7,729 nucleotides of DNA, taken from Paenibacillus sp. (GTDB lineage: Bacteria > Bacillota > Bacilli > Paenibacillales > Paenibacillaceae). The stretch covers positions 1 through 7,729 of the forward strand of contig JAQSXN010000164.1 in the NCBI GenBank assembly GCA_029256665.1. Reading direction: 5' to 3'. A program made the position numbers and the translations under genes. Each line of letters starts with the position of its first letter. Position 1 is the first letter of the stretch. Shown one piece after another: positions 5,884 to 7,729 of the stretch. Under the pieces are notes generated by a model. It was not told the DNA's origin. It ran no database searches and worked only from the letters and a program-made list of their open reading frames with translations.

Positions 5884-6186
5884 ATGATTCAATCGATGCA
5901 GCTAGGTCCCATAACCGGGTCCCAATCGCTGATTAAACCGGTAACTCAGGCGACGCCTGCTGAGCTGACGCAATCCTTTGGGCAATATCTGCAGACGGCG
6001 CTTGAGAGCGTCGGCAATCAAGAGAAGAAGGTACATGAGCTAAACGATCAATATTTGCTGGGCAAGGTGGACGTGACCCAAGTGCTGATTGCGTCGGAAC
6101 AAGCGCATCTCAGTCTGCAGTTAACCTCGCAGGTCCGCAACAAAGTGGTGGAAGCATACCAGGAAATGATGCGGATGCAGCTTTAA
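5884..6186 (+). CDS. fliE: Flagellar hook-basal body protein FliE
   Basis: FliE (100 aa) forms the junction between the MS ring and the rod and is among the first proteins exported by the flagellar apparatus. The C-terminal half carries the conserved FliE pattern: FGQYLQTALESVGNQEKKVHELNDQYLLGK at about 32-61, then VDVTQVLIASEQAHLSLQLTSQVRNKVVEAYQEMMRMQ. This helical region packs like the rod proteins. The N-terminus is variable, as usual. GGAGGGG (5872-5878) lies five bases before ATG 5884; ATG 5896 is a less likely internal start. It follows flgC by 27 bases and precedes fliF by 41, the standard order flgB-flgC-fliE-fliF. Confidence 0.96.
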   Translation: MIQSMQLGPITGSQSLIKPVTQATPAELTQSFGQYLQTALESVGNQEKKVHELNDQYLLGKVDVTQVLIASEQAHLSLQLTSQVRNKVVEAYQEMMRMQL

Positions 6187-6216
6187 TTCTGCAGTTTGAT
6201 CAGCATAGTATTGGGT

Positions 6217-6223
6217 GAGGTGA
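6217..6223 (+). promoter_or_regulatory. Ribosome binding site and ATG-TGA start-stop before fliF
   Basis: GAGGTGA (6217-6223) lies four bases before GTG 6228, or seven counting from GAGG. An out-of-frame ATG at 6226 is followed directly by TGA (6229-6231), so it cannot start a protein. GTG 6228 opens the long fliF frame and is therefore the start. Confidence 0.6.
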
Positions 6224-6227
6224 CAAT

Positions 6228-7729
6228 GTGAACGAGAGAATCGCCCACTATCGCGAGAGGCTCAAGCAGTTCTGGGGCCAGATGGGCAAAAAACAAAAAA
6301 TATGGTTGGGGGCATCGATTAGTGGATTGTTGTTAGCGGTCATCCTGTTAACCATCGTGTTTACCAGGACGGAGTACGAGCTTGCGTTCAAGAACATGGA
6401 CGCGACCGACGCCGCGGCCGTTATGACTTACCTTGACGGGAACGGCATTCCTTATGAGCTCAGCAACAATGGCACTAGCATCTCGGTACCGAGTTCGGTT
6501 GCTTCGAAAGTGAAAGTGGATGTAGGTTCGCAGGGACTGGTCCAAAACGGATCCATCGGCTTCGAAGTATTCAGCAACAGCGCATCGCAGTTCGGCAAAA
6601 CGCAGAACGAATTCGACGTTATCTACCAACAGGCGCTAAATGGCGAAGTGCAGAAACTATTAAACGGACTTCAAGGCGTGGATAGCACTAAGGTCCTCAT
6701 CAATCGGCCCGAGGAAAGCGTGTTTCTGACTCCGGAGGACGAAGCAAAAGCGACAGCTGCTATCGTCATGAAATTTACGGCGGGCTATCGCCCTTCGCAG
6801 AAGGAAGTCGACGGTTACTACAACCTTGTCAAAGCGACAGTCACGGATCTGGCGATCGAGGACATTACGATCTCCGGCCCGCAAGGCGAGCTTGTATCTT
6901 CAGTCGTTGGCGGCGCGGCAACAGGGAACTCCGATGCTGTCGACATGCAATTCCAGATTCAAAGCAAATACGAAACCAGCCTCAAAAACGAAATTCAGCA
7001 ATTTCTAGGCACAATCGTCGGATCGGACAATTTGGTCGTAAGCGTAGCGAGCTCCATGAACTTCGACAAACGCAAAACGGAAGAGAATCTGGTTCGTCCG
7101 CTTACCGACAACGACAACAACGGCATTAAAGTGAGCGAAGAGACGAATAGCTCTTCCTCGACGGGATCTTCTACTCCGGCAGGAGGCGTTGCGGGTACGG
7201 GAGAGACGGACATTCCGGGCTACGAAGCGAGCTCGCAAGGCCAAAATTCATCCGAATCCAATTCGCAGGTCACGAATTACGATTACGACCGGATCAAAAA
7301 CAATATCGAATCCGGGCCTTATGTCCTAGAAGACTTATCGATCAGCATTGGCATCGAAGCAGCGCAATTAAGCGACGAAAATGCCAGAAACGATATTATG
7401 AACTACCTGACCACAGTCGTAAGAGGCCAGTTGGCCGGATCGGGACAGAACGTTAATGATGACGCTCTGATCGGCAAAAAGGTTTCACTTATCTCGCGCA
7501 ATTTTGTGGATAGCTCTTCGCAAGCAACGGGAAGCGGCTTATCGACCGGATGGGCAATCGGTCTCGGCGTAGCGGCGCTCGCGCTTATAGGCGGACTCGC
7601 GTTTATGTTGAACCGCAGAAGAAAGCAGGCAGCGGCCGAAGAAATCGAAATGGTTCCCGCCTCCGCCAAAGTGGAATACCCGACGCTCGATTTGGAAAGT
7701 GTCAACAACGACAGTCAAGCTCGCAAAAA
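6228..7729 (+). CDS. fliF: Flagellar MS-ring protein FliF (partial, C-terminus outside window)
   Basis: FliF builds the membrane-embedded MS ring, the assembly platform for the rod, export gate and rotor. From GTG 6228, 500 residues are visible and the frame is open at the window edge; the Bacillus protein is about 535 residues. The first membrane helix is at about 25-46 (IWLGASISGLLLAVILL within it). The YscJ/FliF ring-building domain covers about 47-220, with TEYELAFKNMD, QEG-like SQGLVQNG and VLINRPEESVF. A second ring domain covers about 235-430 and contains a low-complexity Ser/Gly/Asn stretch at 307-347 with GTGETDIPGYE. The second membrane helix is at 441-461 (GWAIGLGVAALALIGGLAFM), followed by RRRK. 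The C-terminal tail that binds the rotor protein FliG is mostly missing. fliG is expected next. Confidence 0.97.
   Translation, partial: MNERIAHYRERLKQFWGQMGKKQKIWLGASISGLLLAVILLTIVFTRTEYELAFKNMDATDAAAVMTYLDGNGIPYELSNNGTSISVPSSVASKVKVDVGSQGLVQNGSIGFEVFSNSASQFGKTQNEFDVIYQQALNGEVQKLLNGLQGVDSTKVLINRPEESVFLTPEDEAKATAAIVMKFTAGYRPSQKEVDGYYNLVKATVTDLAIEDITISGPQGELVSSVVGGAATGNSDAVDMQFQIQSKYETSLKNEIQQFLGTIVGSDNLVVSVASSMNFDKRKTEENLVRPLTDNDNNGIKVSEETNSSSSTGSSTPAGGVAGTGETDIPGYEASSQGQNSSESNSQVTNYDYDRIKNNIESGPYVLEDLSISIGIEAAQLSDENARNDIMNYLTTVVRGQLAGSGQNVNDDALIGKKVSLISRNFVDSSSQATGSGLSTGWAIGLGVAALALIGGLAFMLNRRRKQAAAEEIEMVPASAKVEYPTLDLESVNNDSQARK

Noticed and set aside
6187..6227. Possible promoter or terminator between fliE and fliF
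   Set aside because: The 41-base gap shows only a ribosome binding site; there is no stem with a T-run and no convincing -35/-10 pair.

Overview
The window looks like chromosomal core DNA from a spore-forming Bacillota, most likely a Paenibacillaceae member such as Paenibacillus or Cohnella. The clues are a moderately GC-rich base composition, strong GGAGG-type ribosome binding sites, frequent GTG starts, and the gene order topA – trmFO – hslV – hslU – codY – flgB – flgC – fliE – fliF. This is the Bacillus-type order, except that xerC (codV), which sits between trmFO and hslV in B. subtilis, is absent. The genus is an inference; the gene identities are secure. All genes are on the + strand.

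Layout. Bases 2-250 are the 3' end of topA (zinc-ribbon tail). Bases 251-493 are non-coding and hold a long imperfect stem-loop (262-369) and a second small hairpin. Bases 494-1822 are trmFO, a tRNA U54 methyltransferase. Bases 1823-1990 are a structured spacer with several hairpins, a weak terminator candidate and a possible TTG-started leader frame, where xerC would be expected. Bases 1991-2536 (hslV) and 2561-3964 (hslU) encode the two-part ATP-dependent HslVU (ClpQY/CodWX) protease. Bases 3994-4764 are codY, the nutrient-responsive transition-phase repressor. A strong intrinsic terminator (4787-4820) ends this block. After an AT-rich regulatory gap with a perfect match to the Spo0A box, the flagellar operon begins: flgB (4985-5398), flgC (5404-5856), fliE (5884-6186) and fliF (6228 to the window end, C-terminus missing).

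How the genes relate. The first block combines DNA topology, tRNA modification, proteolysis and nutrient sensing. The second encodes the first-assembled parts of the flagellar basal body: the MS ring (FliF), the rod-junction protein (FliE) and proximal rod proteins (FlgB, FlgC). In B. subtilis CodY is reported to repress motility genes, so their adjacency is functionally suggestive.

No new multi-gene system is visible. The points worth a second look are a CodY whose DNA-binding half is conserved while the effector-pocket segment has diverged, an HslV N-terminus without the serine used by B. subtilis CodW, the long stem-loop after topA, the Spo0A box before flgB, and the missing xerC. Comparisons with B. 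subtilis proteins are made from memory, without alignment software.
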